Assembly (NCBI GenBank): GCA_965223835.1
Contig: CBDCXQ010000001.1
Coordinates: 4,898,001 to 4,962,000, forward strand
Length of the DNA: 64,000 bases
From: CAVYXZ01 sp965223835
Lineage (GTDB): Bacteria; Chloroflexota; Anaerolineae; Aggregatilineales; Phototrophicaceae
Direction of reading: 5' to 3'
Shown here: piece by piece, positions 26,001-34,282 of the stretch
How positions within the stretch are numbered: position 1 is the stretch's first letter
Layout of the letters: the number at the start of each line of letters is the position of its first letter
The notes under the pieces: model-generated
The model's input: only the letters and a program-made list of their open reading frames with translations
Told to the model about the DNA's origin: nothing
The model's database searches: none
Program-made: the position numbers and the translations under genes

Positions 26001-29000
26001 CACCCTCGATCCCAAAGATCGTGAAGGCTGCCTGTCGCTGATCGGTGATTTGAGCGAGGCGGAACGGTTGCCGCATAAAGTGTTGTATTTCTGGCCCATA
26101 ACCGATGGCGCCCTGCCCAACACACGCCAGGCATTTTATGAGGAAAAGCACGATCTGTTCTTCGATAGCCTGCTGTATCTGGCCCAGGCGTTGAGCGAAG
26201 AAATCCTGCCACAGCCACTGGAACTCAATATTATCTCCAATAACATGCATACATTCCTGGATGACGGCCCTTCGTATCCTGAAAAAGCCGTTCTGCTGGG
26301 CCTGAACCGCGTAATCCCGCACGAACTGCCTGACATCACCTGCCGCAGTATCGATGTGGACTTGCCGAAGCTGGATTTTCAGACCCGATTGCGCAACGCA
26401 TTCACGCATGACATCAGCCATGTGGTCGATCAATTACTGACGGAAGTGATTGCACCAGCCGATGCAGCCGTCGTCGCCTATCGCCGTGACATGCGCTGGA
26501 CCCAGAGCATTCAAAAACGCGCACCCGCAGGCGATACCACGCGACTGCGTGAAGGCGGTGTCTATCTTATTACGGGCGGTCTGGGTGGCATTGGCCTCAT
26601 CATGGCGGAATCCCTCGCGCAAAATTATCAGGCCAAACTGGTGCTGGTCAGTCGCCGCGCCCTCCCGCCCGAAAATGAGTGGGATGAATGGGTGACAACC
26701 CACCCCGCGAATAACGCCACCAGCAAAACGATTGTGAAGGTCCGCAACTTACAGCACCTGGGCGCGGACGTGCTGGTCGTCAAGGCTGATGTGACCCAAC
26801 TATCAACCATGCGGACGGCACTGTCCCAAACCCATGAGCGCTTCGGTCCCGTTAATGGCGTGATTCATGCAGCGGGCGTGATTGATGATGCCTTGATCGC
26901 CGAGAAAACGCTCGAATCGGCTTTGTCGGTTCTGAATCCCAAAGTTGTCGGCACCCTGGTGCTGGCCGATGTTTTTGCTAATGAGCCGCTCGATTTTATG
27001 GTGCTGTTCTCGTCCACCAGCGCCTTGCTGGGCCTGGGCGGACAGGCCGATTATGCCGGGGCGAATGCCTTCCTGGATGCCTTCGCCCACAGTCGCGCCG
27101 GTGAGCCAGGACCCTACATCGTCGCGCTTAACTGGGGCACCTGGAGCCAGGTTGGCATGACGGCACCCGCTGAGACGACTTACGAACCCGATGAAGCACT
27201 GCAGGGTTATCCTGACAGCGGTCATCCGTTGCTGGGTAAAGTGGCGTTCCATTCAGCAGATCGCAGCGTCTATATGACCCAATATACCGAAGCCGATTGG
27301 TTCATTGATGAACACCGTCTGCTGGATGACTCAGCTTTGTTGCCCGGCACGGGGTATCTGGAAATCGCCCGTGCCGCACTGGCGACCCATCAGCCACCAA
27401 CCGATGGCACGGTGATGATTGAGGACCTGTATTTTCTACTACCGCTCGGCGTCTCCGATCAAGCCCCACAACCAGTCCATGTCACGCTGGAACAACAGAC
27501 GGAAGCCTGTCGTTTTGTGGTCAGCACACCCCAGGGCAACAGCCAGAAGGAATATGCAGTTGGCAAGGTGAGTTACAGCACGTTTGACCCGCCACCGCAG
27601 CGCAACCTCGACAAAATCCGCAGTGCGTGCCGGGTGGATGAACGCGCCATTACCGACCTGGCGCAGGTCAACGGACAGGCATTGCACCTTAAATTTGGCC
27701 CCCGCTGGCAAAATATTCGGCATGTTTATGTTGGCGAATCGGAAGCCCTGGCCGCGCTGGAATTACCCAGCCCGTATGTCACCGATCTGGGTGATTTCCT
27801 GATTCACCCGGCGCTGCTTGATATGGCAACCGGCTTTGGCTTGATGCTCGTGCCAGACTATGACGCAAATACCCAATTCTTCGTTCCGCTATCGTACAAG
27901 CGGGTACGCTATTATGCGCCGGTGCCCCAGCGCATCTGGAGCCATATCCGATACCTGGACTACGCCAATCACCCCACCGATGTCCAGACCTTTGACATCA
28001 CGCTCATGGATGAGCAGGGCAACGTGCTGTTGGAAATTGATGACTTCACCGTGAAGCGCGTGGACCAGGCCGACCTGCAACTCACATCCGATTTGGGTTC
28101 GGCCCATCAAGGCGGTGACGCCGACGAACTGGCAGATTCGCCCATGCTGGCCCTGGCACAAACCGAGGGCATCACGCCTGAAGAGGGCGTAGAAGTGTTC
28201 CAGCGGGTGCTGGCGGGTGGGACTGCACCACAGGTCATTGCTTCTTCACTCGATATGCATGGCCTCGCCAAATTTGTGGCAACGATGAACGAGCCGCCGG
28301 AACCGACGATTACGGTGGAACGGTCAGATGATAACGGCAGTTACATCGCGCCGCGCAACCCGGTTGAGCAGCAACTGGCTGACATCTGGTCGAGTTTGCT
28401 CGGAATCAAACAGATTAGCGTTGATGATAACTTCTTCGATCTTGGCGGCCACTCCCTGCTGGCGGTGCGCCTGTTCGCGCAGATTCGAAAAGCCTACAAT
28501 CTGAGTTTCTCGCTGGCGGTCCTCTATGAAGCCGGAACCATCGCCCAACTGGCTGACATGATTATCGCCGAAGTGGGCCTGACATCCGATCAAGCCAGTA
28601 GTGCGCCCCGCGCCGTGAAGAAGGGCTGGTCGTCGCTGGTGACGATTAATAAGGGCAACCCGGACCGACCCAAATTCTTCTGCGTCCACGACCTCAACGG
28701 GCATGTTCTCTACTATCGTGATCTGGCGAAAGCGCTGGGGACCGACCAACCATTCTATGCCTTGCAAGCGCGAGGCCAGGATGGTAAAGAAGATCTGGAT
28801 ACCAGCATTGACGTCATGGCAACCCGCTACCTGAAAGATATTCGCAAAGAACAGCCGACCGGCCCCTACTATCTCGGTGGATCGTCGCTGGGCGGCATGG
28901 TCGCCTTCGAGATTGCCCAACAATTGCGGGCCGCGGGTGAGCGCGTGAGTCTGGTGGCGATGTTCGATAGCTGGACGCCCGATTATCGGGCGGAGGTGGT

Positions 29001-29493
29001 TTCCTGGGAAGAGCGGACGCTTTCGCAGAAGATCGCTCACCACCTGGACCAAATCAAAACACAGGGAGTCGCCTATTTCGCTGACCGCGCCCGCAGCCGG
29101 GTGGAATGGCTCCAATACAAGGTAGAAGCCACCCGCCAGCGCGGGATTCGGTTGGTGAAAAACGTCTGGCTCCGAACCGGCCAGCCCCTGCCGGAATATC
29201 TACTCACATTCCACCGGGAAGAAACCTATGGCAACATGTACGATGCCTATCAGCCCCAGCCCTATGACGGCAAACTCACGTTGTTCCGGGCAACCGAACG
29301 CTCGGCTAAAGATCAATTTGATCCGACGCTGGGTTGGAATGATATTGGTGTTGGCGAGATCGAGGTGATTGAATCGCCGGGCGAACACGGCTGGATGGTG
29401 CGCGAACCCCATGCCGAGGTTCTGGCAGTTGCATTGCGCGATTGCATTGACCGTGCCGCCGGAATCTCACAACCAACTGAAGCGGGGCAATAG
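23098..29493 (+). CDS. Type I polyketide synthase, KS-AT-KR-DH-ACP-TE
   Basis: The protein has 2131 residues forming one module plus release domain. The ketosynthase has C183 (TACSTS), H319 (EAHGTGTP) and H357 (NIGHLD). The acyltransferase has S632 (GHSLG) and AAHSH (729-733) at the specificity motif, neither the malonyl HAFH nor the methylmalonyl YASH form. The ketoreductase (GGLGGIG near 1159) keeps S1306, Y1319, N1323 and an IDD motif of the B type. The dehydratase follows it, with H1406 and D1575, but the HxxxGxxxxP Gly is Asp. The carrier Ser is S1786 and the thioesterase has S1930 (GSSLGG) and H2097. The KR-before-DH order is unusual. It would extend the formylated aminoacyl unit from the NRPS by one two-carbon unit and release the acid or a cyclised product. 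Confidence 0.93.
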   Translation: MTQDYELNGSEVAVVGMAARLPGARNVDEFWRNLRDGVEAVQFYTDDQLREMGVEEALLRHPNYVRAGAPLADVAMFDAAFFGFSPQEATIMDPQHRHFLEVAWEALEHAGYDSARYDGAIGLYGGSGMNAYMPFNLFTNPQLMKDLGLFWVRHTGNDKDFLTTRVSYLLDLKGPSVNVQTACSTSLVATHLAVQALAMGEVDMALAGGVTIEQPHGQGYLYREGEVLSPDGHCRAFDIRSQGTVFGSGAGVIVLKRLDDALEDGDTIHALIKGSAINNDGSGKVNYFAPSVDGQADVIAEALAVAQVEPETISYVEAHGTGTPIGDPIEIAALKEAFNTPERQYCAIGSVKTNIGHLDTAAGVAGMVKTILTLKNRQIPPSLNFQAPNPALGLENSPFYVNATLQNWTPPNGTPRRAGISSLGVGGTNAHIVFEEAPPVEPSSPASRSWQVFALSARTETALNTMTDNLVQHLQANPDVNLADVAYTLQVGRHEFEHRRVFAGETIDDIVATVQATDRKHVATGKPQSDNPQIAFMFPGGGAHYINMGRDLYDQEPVYREVVDDCLQRLKAIHNIDLQSLMFPAATANMEAVTQEFARITNWLPAMFITNYALAQLWRHWGLEPVAMIGHSLGEYVAACLAGVLTLDDALRVVQVRAQLMETMPEGAMLSVPLSEAAVRPYLNDNLSLGAVNGPELCAISGEPWAIEDLQARLEADEIEARRLVINVAAHSHMFDPILDDFLAGVQQVNLQPPTMPYVSNITGDWITPQQATDPAYWVQHLRQTVRFSDCVATLTEAYPDVVLLEVGPGTTLSSLARMRVSQPTVSSLRHPRDTVSDMQFFLTAFGRLWVAGVAVDWSLLYEGERRYRIPLPTYAFDHKRYWIEPGKSLVADRDLTKSADLDDWFYTTRWDTNPLHPKQPEIGTRWLVFVDDYGLGSRVVDQLQKLNQDVTIVTRAIQSGKRDDHHYTLDPKDREGCLSLIGDLSEAERLPHKVLYFWPITDGALPNTRQAFYEEKHDLFFDSLLYLAQALSEEILPQPLELNIISNNMHTFLDDGPSYPEKAVLLGLNRVIPHELPDITCRSIDVDLPKLDFQTRLRNAFTHDISHVVDQLLTEVIAPADAAVVAYRRDMRWTQSIQKRAPAGDTTRLREGGVYLITGGLGGIGLIMAESLAQNYQAKLVLVSRRALPPENEWDEWVTTHPANNATSKTIVKVRNLQHLGADVLVVKADVTQLSTMRTALSQTHERFGPVNGVIHAAGVIDDALIAEKTLESALSVLNPKVVGTLVLADVFANEPLDFMVLFSSTSALLGLGGQADYAGANAFLDAFAHSRAGEPGPYIVALNWGTWSQVGMTAPAETTYEPDEALQGYPDSGHPLLGKVAFHSADRSVYMTQYTEADWFIDEHRLLDDSALLPGTGYLEIARAALATHQPPTDGTVMIEDLYFLLPLGVSDQAPQPVHVTLEQQTEACRFVVSTPQGNSQKEYAVGKVSYSTFDPPPQRNLDKIRSACRVDERAITDLAQVNGQALHLKFGPRWQNIRHVYVGESEALAALELPSPYVTDLGDFLIHPALLDMATGFGLMLVPDYDANTQFFVPLSYKRVRYYAPVPQRIWSHIRYLDYANHPTDVQTFDITLMDEQGNVLLEIDDFTVKRVDQADLQLTSDLGSAHQGGDADELADSPMLALAQTEGITPEEGVEVFQRVLAGGTAPQVIASSLDMHGLAKFVATMNEPPEPTITVERSDDNGSYIAPRNPVEQQLADIWSSLLGIKQISVDDNFFDLGGHSLLAVRLFAQIRKAYNLSFSLAVLYEAGTIAQLADMIIAEVGLTSDQASSAPRAVKKGWSSLVTINKGNPDRPKFFCVHDLNGHVLYYRDLAKALGTDQPFYALQARGQDGKEDLDTSIDVMATRYLKDIRKEQPTGPYYLGGSSLGGMVAFEIAQQLRAAGERVSLVAMFDSWTPDYRAEVVSWEERTLSQKIAHHLDQIKTQGVAYFADRARSRVEWLQYKVEATRQRGIRLVKNVWLRTGQPLPEYLLTFHREETYGNMYDAYQPQPYDGKLTLFRATERSAKDQFDPTLGWNDIGVGEIEVIESPGEHGWMVREPHAEVLAVALRDCIDRAAGISQPTEAGQ

Positions 29494-29572
29494 CAAGCAC
29501 ACATGTATTTCCACCCATTTCGAATGATGATGAGGTTTTAATGGACCTCCACACCAAAGGACAAACCATACG

Positions 29573-30568
29573 ATGCTGGCGCGATGGCGCGAAATCATAA
29601 TCTTACTGGTGCTGGCGGGAACGGCAGTATCGGCCCTAGCGGTCTGGCAGCGGGCCAATCTGGGGATTACAGGTCGCTGGCGCTGGCTGGCGGTGCTGCC
29701 GCTGCTGGGTGGCATTGGGTTGGCGGTACTGCTGGTAGCCTACGTTTCATCCCAGCAGGCCAGTCAATGGATTCATCCAGTTCGGGATACGAACATTGGC
29801 ATGCCCGAATCAGTTGGCATTAACCAGTGGGAAGATGTGGAACTGGAAACCAGCGATGGCCTAAAATTAGTCGGGTGGTTTATCCCGGCGACTGATGGTG
29901 ACGGCGCAACCGTGATTCATGTACACGGCCTCAGCGGGAATCGTAGTGCCAACTTATCAGCAGCGGCGACCCTGGCCGCCGCCGGTTACAACAGCTTGCT
30001 ATTCGACTTGCGCAATCACGGCGCAAGCGACGGTGATGTCACGACGCTGGGCTACTCAGAAATTGAAGACGTGCGGGCCGCCCTGGACTATGTGCTGGCC
30101 CGGCCCGATGTGGATGCCGAAAAAATTGTTATCAAAGGGCACTCGCTGGGCGCGGTCGTCGCCATCCGGGCCGCTGCCACCATGTCCGAATTTAAGGCAC
30201 TGATTTCAGAAAGCGGCTTTGCCAGCATTGAATCCAGTTGGGAAGAAATTATCCGCGCTTTAACTGGTGGTATGCAACCCGCGCCGCTGGTGAACATGTT
30301 TGTCGATCAACAGACTGGTGTCCCCGTCAGTCAGCTCAGCTTCATTGACGAACTGGCCCAGGTCGCGCCCCGTCCGGTCCTGTTCGTGCATGGGGAAATT
30401 GACGACGTTATCAACGTGAGTCACAGTCAACGGATGTACGAGGCCGCCAGCGAACCAAAAACCCTGTGCCTGATACCGAACGCCGGTCATATCGATTACA
30501 ATACGGTTGACCCGGAACGTTACAACACGTGTGTGTTGGACTTTCTCGATACCCATCTGCAGGGTTAA
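29573..30568 (+). CDS. Membrane-anchored alpha/beta hydrolase
   Basis: The protein has 331 residues. Two hydrophobic helices in the first 65 residues should anchor it, and the rest is a serine hydrolase. It has the HVHGLSGNRS oxyanion loop, a nucleophile in KGHSLGAV (S191), an acid residue in HGEIDDVI and a His in NAGHIDY. Its closest familiar form is the BAAT/prolyl-oligopeptidase-like group. It lies 79 bases after the PKS on the same strand and ends convergently with the phosphopantetheinyl transferase gene (4-base overlap). This suggests that it belongs to the locus, perhaps hydrolysing or maturing the product at the membrane. That role is inferred from position only. Confidence 0.85.
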   Translation: MLARWREIIILLVLAGTAVSALAVWQRANLGITGRWRWLAVLPLLGGIGLAVLLVAYVSSQQASQWIHPVRDTNIGMPESVGINQWEDVELETSDGLKLVGWFIPATDGDGATVIHVHGLSGNRSANLSAAATLAAAGYNSLLFDLRNHGASDGDVTTLGYSEIEDVRAALDYVLARPDVDAEKIVIKGHSLGAVVAIRAAATMSEFKALISESGFASIESSWEEIIRALTGGMQPAPLVNMFVDQQTGVPVSQLSFIDELAQVAPRPVLFVHGEIDDVINVSHSQRMYEAASEPKTLCLIPNAGHIDYNTVDPERYNTCVLDFLDTHLQG

Positions 30569-31314
30569 TGGTCAGTGTATGTCCATTGAAATTGTTCCAG
30601 TTCCCAATGGGGGTGTGTCACGACAGCAGCGGCGGCATATTCGCCCGGCACATCAAATGTTGCATAGCGCCATTGGTCTACTGCCTCCGGTTGGGCATCA
30701 ACCCGCAGTAATCGCGCCGGAATATCCGGGGCCAGCGTGACCGCGAAGGCATCTAACGGATAGCGCAGGCCTTCACCCACCGCTTTAATAAACGCCTCTT
30801 TCCGTGACCAGCACTGGATAAAGGCCGTAACCTGCTGGTCGCGGGGCAGGCTGAAGAGACTGGTCCTTTCTTCAGCGGCGAAATAATAACGCGCCACATC
30901 TTCCAGATCAGCCAGCGGGCGCTCAAACTCAATATCGACGCCGATTGCATGGTCCAGCATAAAGCCGTACAACGCCAGATGCTGTGATTGCGACATGTTG
31001 AATTGCAGTTGCGGGTTGGCCGCCAGCGCCGGTTTCCCCGCCGCGCCAAATACGAACTGCACCGCCGTGCCGCCAGTCCCAATATAACGGCCTAATAAAT
31101 CGCGCAGAATGCCCTGCCGAGTTAGATAATTGCGGCGTAAATGCGGGAAGCGAAAGCGATTAGCGCGGTCTAACTCACCGGGGGCCAATGTCTGGGTCAG
31201 CCGCTCAACACATGCATCCGATTGATTCAGGTCCGCCAACCAGACATGCACCACGCCCGGCGGCAAATTCAGGTTTTGCGGGCTGATCTTCCAGATGTTC
31301 GGGTCAATCGACAA
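30565..31314 (-). CDS. Sfp-type 4'-phosphopantetheinyl transferase
   Basis: The protein has 249 residues from a TTG at 31314 with GGGAG nine bases upstream. It carries the family motifs in order: GKPAL, FNMSQS (105-110), IGVDIE (124-129, Mg-binding D127 and E129), then CWSRKEAFIKAVG (168-180). It transfers the phosphopantetheine arm from coenzyme A to carrier-domain serines and should activate S1481 of the NRPS and S1786 of the PKS. The second motif normally reads FN.SHS; Gln109 replaces the His that contacts coenzyme A, so affinity may differ. The gene is convergent with the hydrolase and overlaps the upstream HNH gene by 11 bases, an odd operon partner. Confidence 0.92.
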   Translation of the reverse strand: MSIDPNIWKISPQNLNLPPGVVHVWLADLNQSDACVERLTQTLAPGELDRANRFRFPHLRRNYLTRQGILRDLLGRYIGTGGTAVQFVFGAAGKPALAANPQLQFNMSQSQHLALYGFMLDHAIGVDIEFERPLADLEDVARYYFAAEERTSLFSLPRDQQVTAFIQCWSRKEAFIKAVGEGLRYPLDAFAVTLAPDIPARLLRVDAQPEAVDQWRYATFDVPGEYAAAAVVTHPHWELEQFQWTYTDH

Positions 31315-31759
31315 CAGTTCGATCTCCCGCCAAGCTTATGGTTACCATTGGACAAGGGTATGTTCCTAACTTTATTAGGAGCGCACGCTCCGCCAATCGT
31401 TCTGGGATATTGAAACGTAGAAGTGAGGCGGAAACACGACCATTGGCTGTTAAAGGCTTGATATGTGTACCCGCTAATTTGAAATGCGTTGACCACACTT
31501 GTGTGCGGGGATTATATAGCTGAATGACTTGTCCCGATTGAGGATCAACAGAAGTTATGTCGCTACCCTTATAGGTATTGCATATATAACAACTTAAACA
31601 AAGATTTTCAGGTACGGTTTCGCCATGATGCTTTTCAGCAATTACATGGTCAACATGAAAAGAAAACTCATCATCATCCTGACTCAACCGGCAATATTCA
31701 CAACAATTTTCGGCTCGCTCAATGACTAGACGGCGTAGCGCAGCCGGAATATAAGTCAT
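31304..31759 (-). CDS. HNH endonuclease family protein
   Basis: The protein has 151 residues with an N-terminal HNH fold: a zinc Cys pair C20/C23, the HVDH motif (H35, H38), N52, and the second Cys pair C57/C60 followed by N61 and K64. The rest is a helical tail. HNH proteins of this short type cut DNA with one metal ion; many are stand-alone and uncharacterised. The gene starts inside the stop of the 84-residue gene upstream (4-base overlap), and its end overlaps the start of the phosphopantetheinyl transferase by 11 bases, so the three genes form one translationally coupled unit. It is more AT-rich than the transferase and the PKS, suggesting separate origin. Confidence 0.85.
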   Translation of the reverse strand: MTYIPAALRRLVIERAENCCEYCRLSQDDDEFSFHVDHVIAEKHHGETVPENLCLSCYICNTYKGSDITSVDPQSGQVIQLYNPRTQVWSTHFKLAGTHIKPLTANGRVSASLLRFNIPERLAERALLIKLGTYPCPMVTISLAGDRTVVD

Positions 31760-32010
31760 GCCTTATCAGCCAGTTTGAGACGCGCTTTGGCCTTGAGCAT
31801 TCGCAGAATATGCCCAATACGCAGAAATTCGTCGAGTTCGGCGCGTTCTTCGAGTTGCAAAGTATCCTGGTTGTTGCGATCAAGCAAATAGTGTAATCGT
31901 TGGTCAAGTTCTTTTGGAACCTCGTAAGCAATGATTTCTTCCAAAGTGGGACGTGCCAGGATAAATTCCAACATATCGTCCAATAAATTTGTAGTTGGAG
32001 CCACATCCAT
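31756..32010 (-). CDS. Small helical hypothetical protein paired with the HNH gene
   Basis: The protein has 84 residues, predicted soluble and helical, with many Glu, Asp, Leu and Lys residues and a basic end (LKAKARLKLADKA). I do not recognise a named family. It overlaps the HNH gene by 4 bases (ATGA), so the pair is co-translated. The small acidic protein could be a partner or inhibitor of the nuclease, but this rests on gene order alone. A weak GAGAAAG lies upstream of the ATG. Confidence 0.6.
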   Translation of the reverse strand: MDVAPTTNLLDDMLEFILARPTLEEIIAYEVPKELDQRLHYLLDRNNQDTLQLEERAELDEFLRIGHILRMLKAKARLKLADKA

Positions 32011-32081
32011 TGTTGTTACGCTTTCTCTATCATGCTACCGTAATCATAGCAGAAAATGGGAGCAACCGCGCATCTGCATTA

Positions 32082-32090
32082 TGCTATACT
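32082..32090 (+). promoter_or_regulatory. Candidate extended -10 promoter of the Uma2 gene
   Basis: TGCTATACT (TGn plus TATACT) lies 28 bases before the ATG at 32119, with the weak ribosome site GAGG in between. Confidence 0.45.
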
Positions 32091-32118
32091 GAGCACAAGA
32101 GTGGATGAGGTGTGATGC

Positions 32119-32733
32119 ATGTCGGCGTTACAACACGAAGTCATGAGCGAGGCGGAATACCTGGCAATGGAACGCGCCAGCGACATCAAACATGAATACC
32201 TGAACGGTTATGCCTATTCGATGGCGGGGGCCAGTGATGCGCATAATATTATCTGTGCTAATTCGATTATCGTCATTGGCAGTCAACTGCGGGGCGGTCC
32301 CTGCACAATCCGTCCCAGTGATATGCGGGTCAAGATTGCGGCGACGGGCCTGCACACCTACCCGGACATCAGCGTCGTGTGTGGCGAGTCGCAGTTTGCG
32401 GATGGCGAATTTGATACGCTCCTCAACCCCATACTGGTTATCGAAGTGCTGTCGCCTTCAACCGAGAAATTTGATCGGGGCACCAAGTTCCAGCATTATC
32501 GCCAGCTTGAGTCGCTGCACGAATACCTCTTGATTGCTCAGGATGCCCCGCGCATTGAACGATACTTAAAACAGGCTGATAACACCTGGAATCTCGCGGA
32601 TGTCACTGGCCTGCATGCCACGTTTGATCTGCCGTCTATTGGCTGCACGCTGGCTCTGGCGGACGTCTATGAAAAGGTGATGTTCCCAGAAGATAATCAG
32701 CCATCCACTGTAACGACAGCAGACAAAGCCTGA
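32119..32733 (+). CDS. Uma2 family endonuclease-like protein (DUF820)
   Basis: The protein has 204 residues, typical of Uma2 proteins of Cyanobacteria and Chloroflexota. It has the SEAEYLAMER start, KHEYLNGYAYSMAGAS, then the restriction-endonuclease-like core: PDISVVCG (Asp), ILVIEVLSPSTEKFDRG (Glu of the E-V-x-S-P motif) and K in TKFQHYRQLESLHEYLLI. The fold is PD-(D/E)XK, but activity of the family is not established. Such genes occur in many dispersed copies. It is transcribed divergently from the HNH unit. Confidence 0.9.
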   Translation: MSALQHEVMSEAEYLAMERASDIKHEYLNGYAYSMAGASDAHNIICANSIIVIGSQLRGGPCTIRPSDMRVKIAATGLHTYPDISVVCGESQFADGEFDTLLNPILVIEVLSPSTEKFDRGTKFQHYRQLESLHEYLLIAQDAPRIERYLKQADNTWNLADVTGLHATFDLPSIGCTLALADVYEKVMFPEDNQPSTVTTADKA

Positions 32734-32838
32734 AGGTAGCATTGCCAACAAAGAGTCCTATGTGACTTCTTAAGCTCAACCGATAATCACCAACCTAATT
32801 CAAACCCCGAAGTTGTTTCCGATTTGCATGCCATGCGC

Positions 32839-32844
32839 TATGCT
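32839..32844 (+). promoter_or_regulatory. Candidate -10 element before the alpha/beta hydrolase gene
   Basis: TATGCT in a GCGCTATGCT context lies 29 bases before the ATG pair at 32873/32876. It argues against an upstream TTG start at 32813. Confidence 0.35.
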
Positions 32845-32872
32845 CGTAGATAGTAGAAGACTCAAGGGGTGG

Positions 32873-34282
32873 ATGATGGAGCGCGACCTGCGGCAGGCAG
32901 TTCTGATTATTCACGGCATTGGCGAACAACGTCCGATGGAGATGTTGCGGGCCTTTGCCGGGGTGGTGTTGCCAAAAGCACGTGACGGCTTGCCCCCATT
33001 CTGGACCAAGCCCGACACGATCTCCGACTCGTTTGAACTGGGGCGGCTGGTCTCAACCGGCTTGCCCATCCAGACGGACTTCTACGAATTCTACTGGGCG
33101 CATTACATGCAGGGTACCAATTTTTGGCATGTGGCGGCCTGGTTCCGTTATCTACTTTTCCGCGACCCGCGCAATGTGCCCGTCAAAATACGGGTGATCT
33201 GGTTTGTGATCTGGGCGCTGTTGCTGAGCGGCATCGCGTTATTCCTGCTGCAAAACGAACCTGGCCCTAATTGGGGTTCTAGCGACATCCGCCTCATGGC
33301 TCTGCTGGTCGGCCTGCTGTTCGTCATCATCAATGTTACCGTGCTGCGCTTTGTGGGTGATGCCGCCCGCTATCTGTATCCCGCACCTACCAACATCGCC
33401 CAGCGGCAGCAGATCCGTGCTGCCGGCACCCGCATCATACGGAGGTTACACGACAGCGGCAAATATGATCGTATCATCGTGGTCGGCCACAGTCTGGGCA
33501 GCATCATCGCCTATGACATTGTTAGACATGCCTGGGTGGAATATAACGCCACCCATCACGAACCCGACGGCCTGCGCCAGACCGCACTCGAACACCTGGA
33601 GTTTACCGGGTTAGCGCTGGATCAACAGGTGGATGACACCGCGCTGGAAACATTTCGCGCTGCCCAGGAACAACTCTGGCTGGAAAACCGGCGGGCGGGC
33701 AATCGCTGGTTGGTGACGGATCTGATTACACTGGGCAGTCCGCTGGCCTATGCCCAACCACTTTTGGCATCAACGAAACGACAACTGCAAGATTTGATTC
33801 GGCAGCGCGAATTACCCACTTGTCCACCACATCCCGAACAGCAGGGCAATCAGCGCCGCTATGCCTACTTCAGGACCTATCAAACCCGTCGCGGTACACA
33901 AGCGATCGCCGTGCTACATCACGCGGCGGTCTTCGCCTGCACCCGCTGGACCAATCTGTATTATCCCGGCGATTATGTCGGCGGGCCATTGTCCGGGATT
34001 TTTGGGCCGGGCATAAAAGATGTGCGTATTGACACGAACTGGCGCCATCGCTTGCCAGTGCTGCCGCACGTCTGGTATTGGACGCTACGCAAGTCCAATG
34101 ATGTCGCGATTGAAGCCTTAAAAACCGCGCTATCGTTGCCTGCTGAAGACTGGCAAACCGCCATGAAGAAACTTATGCAGGAACTATCACAGGTTCAACC
34201 AGGGGAAGTACTGACGCACCCGACGCCGCCAGTTGACGATAACGCGCACCCGCCCCGTGAAGTAGGTGAGTTCCGGGGGTAG
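32873..34282 (+). CDS. Alpha/beta hydrolase with internal membrane segments
   Basis: The protein has 469 residues from ATG 32873, with AAGGGG just upstream (the second ATG at 32876 fits the spacing slightly better). Near the start, AVLIIHGIGEQRP is the oxyanion strand of this lipase-like group; the nucleophile lies in IIVVGHSLGSIIAYDIV. Two hydrophobic stretches (WFVIWALLLSGIALFLL and LMALLVGLLFVIINVTVL) lie between, so the protein is probably membrane-bound. A later stretch with FGPGIKDVRIDTNWRHRLP includes the likely catalytic His. The substrate is unknown. The last 96 bases run antisense into the end of the convergent aldehyde dehydrogenase gene. Confidence 0.75.
   Translation: MMERDLRQAVLIIHGIGEQRPMEMLRAFAGVVLPKARDGLPPFWTKPDTISDSFELGRLVSTGLPIQTDFYEFYWAHYMQGTNFWHVAAWFRYLLFRDPRNVPVKIRVIWFVIWALLLSGIALFLLQNEPGPNWGSSDIRLMALLVGLLFVIINVTVLRFVGDAARYLYPAPTNIAQRQQIRAAGTRIIRRLHDSGKYDRIIVVGHSLGSIIAYDIVRHAWVEYNATHHEPDGLRQTALEHLEFTGLALDQQVDDTALETFRAAQEQLWLENRRAGNRWLVTDLITLGSPLAYAQPLLASTKRQLQDLIRQRELPTCPPHPEQQGNQRRYAYFRTYQTRRGTQAIAVLHHAAVFACTRWTNLYYPGDYVGGPLSGIFGPGIKDVRIDTNWRHRLPVLPHVWYWTLRKSNDVAIEALKTALSLPAEDWQTAMKKLMQELSQVQPGEVLTHPTPPVDDNAHPPREVGEFRG

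Noticed and set aside
28324..29115. A 263-codon minus-strand frame inside the PKS carrier/thioesterase region
   Set aside because: It is a shadow of conserved carrier and thioesterase codons with no domain of its own.
32813..32872. A TTG start 60 bases upstream for the alpha/beta hydrolase
   Set aside because: It has no ribosome site, adds residues not expected for the fold and would lie upstream of the candidate promoter at 32839.
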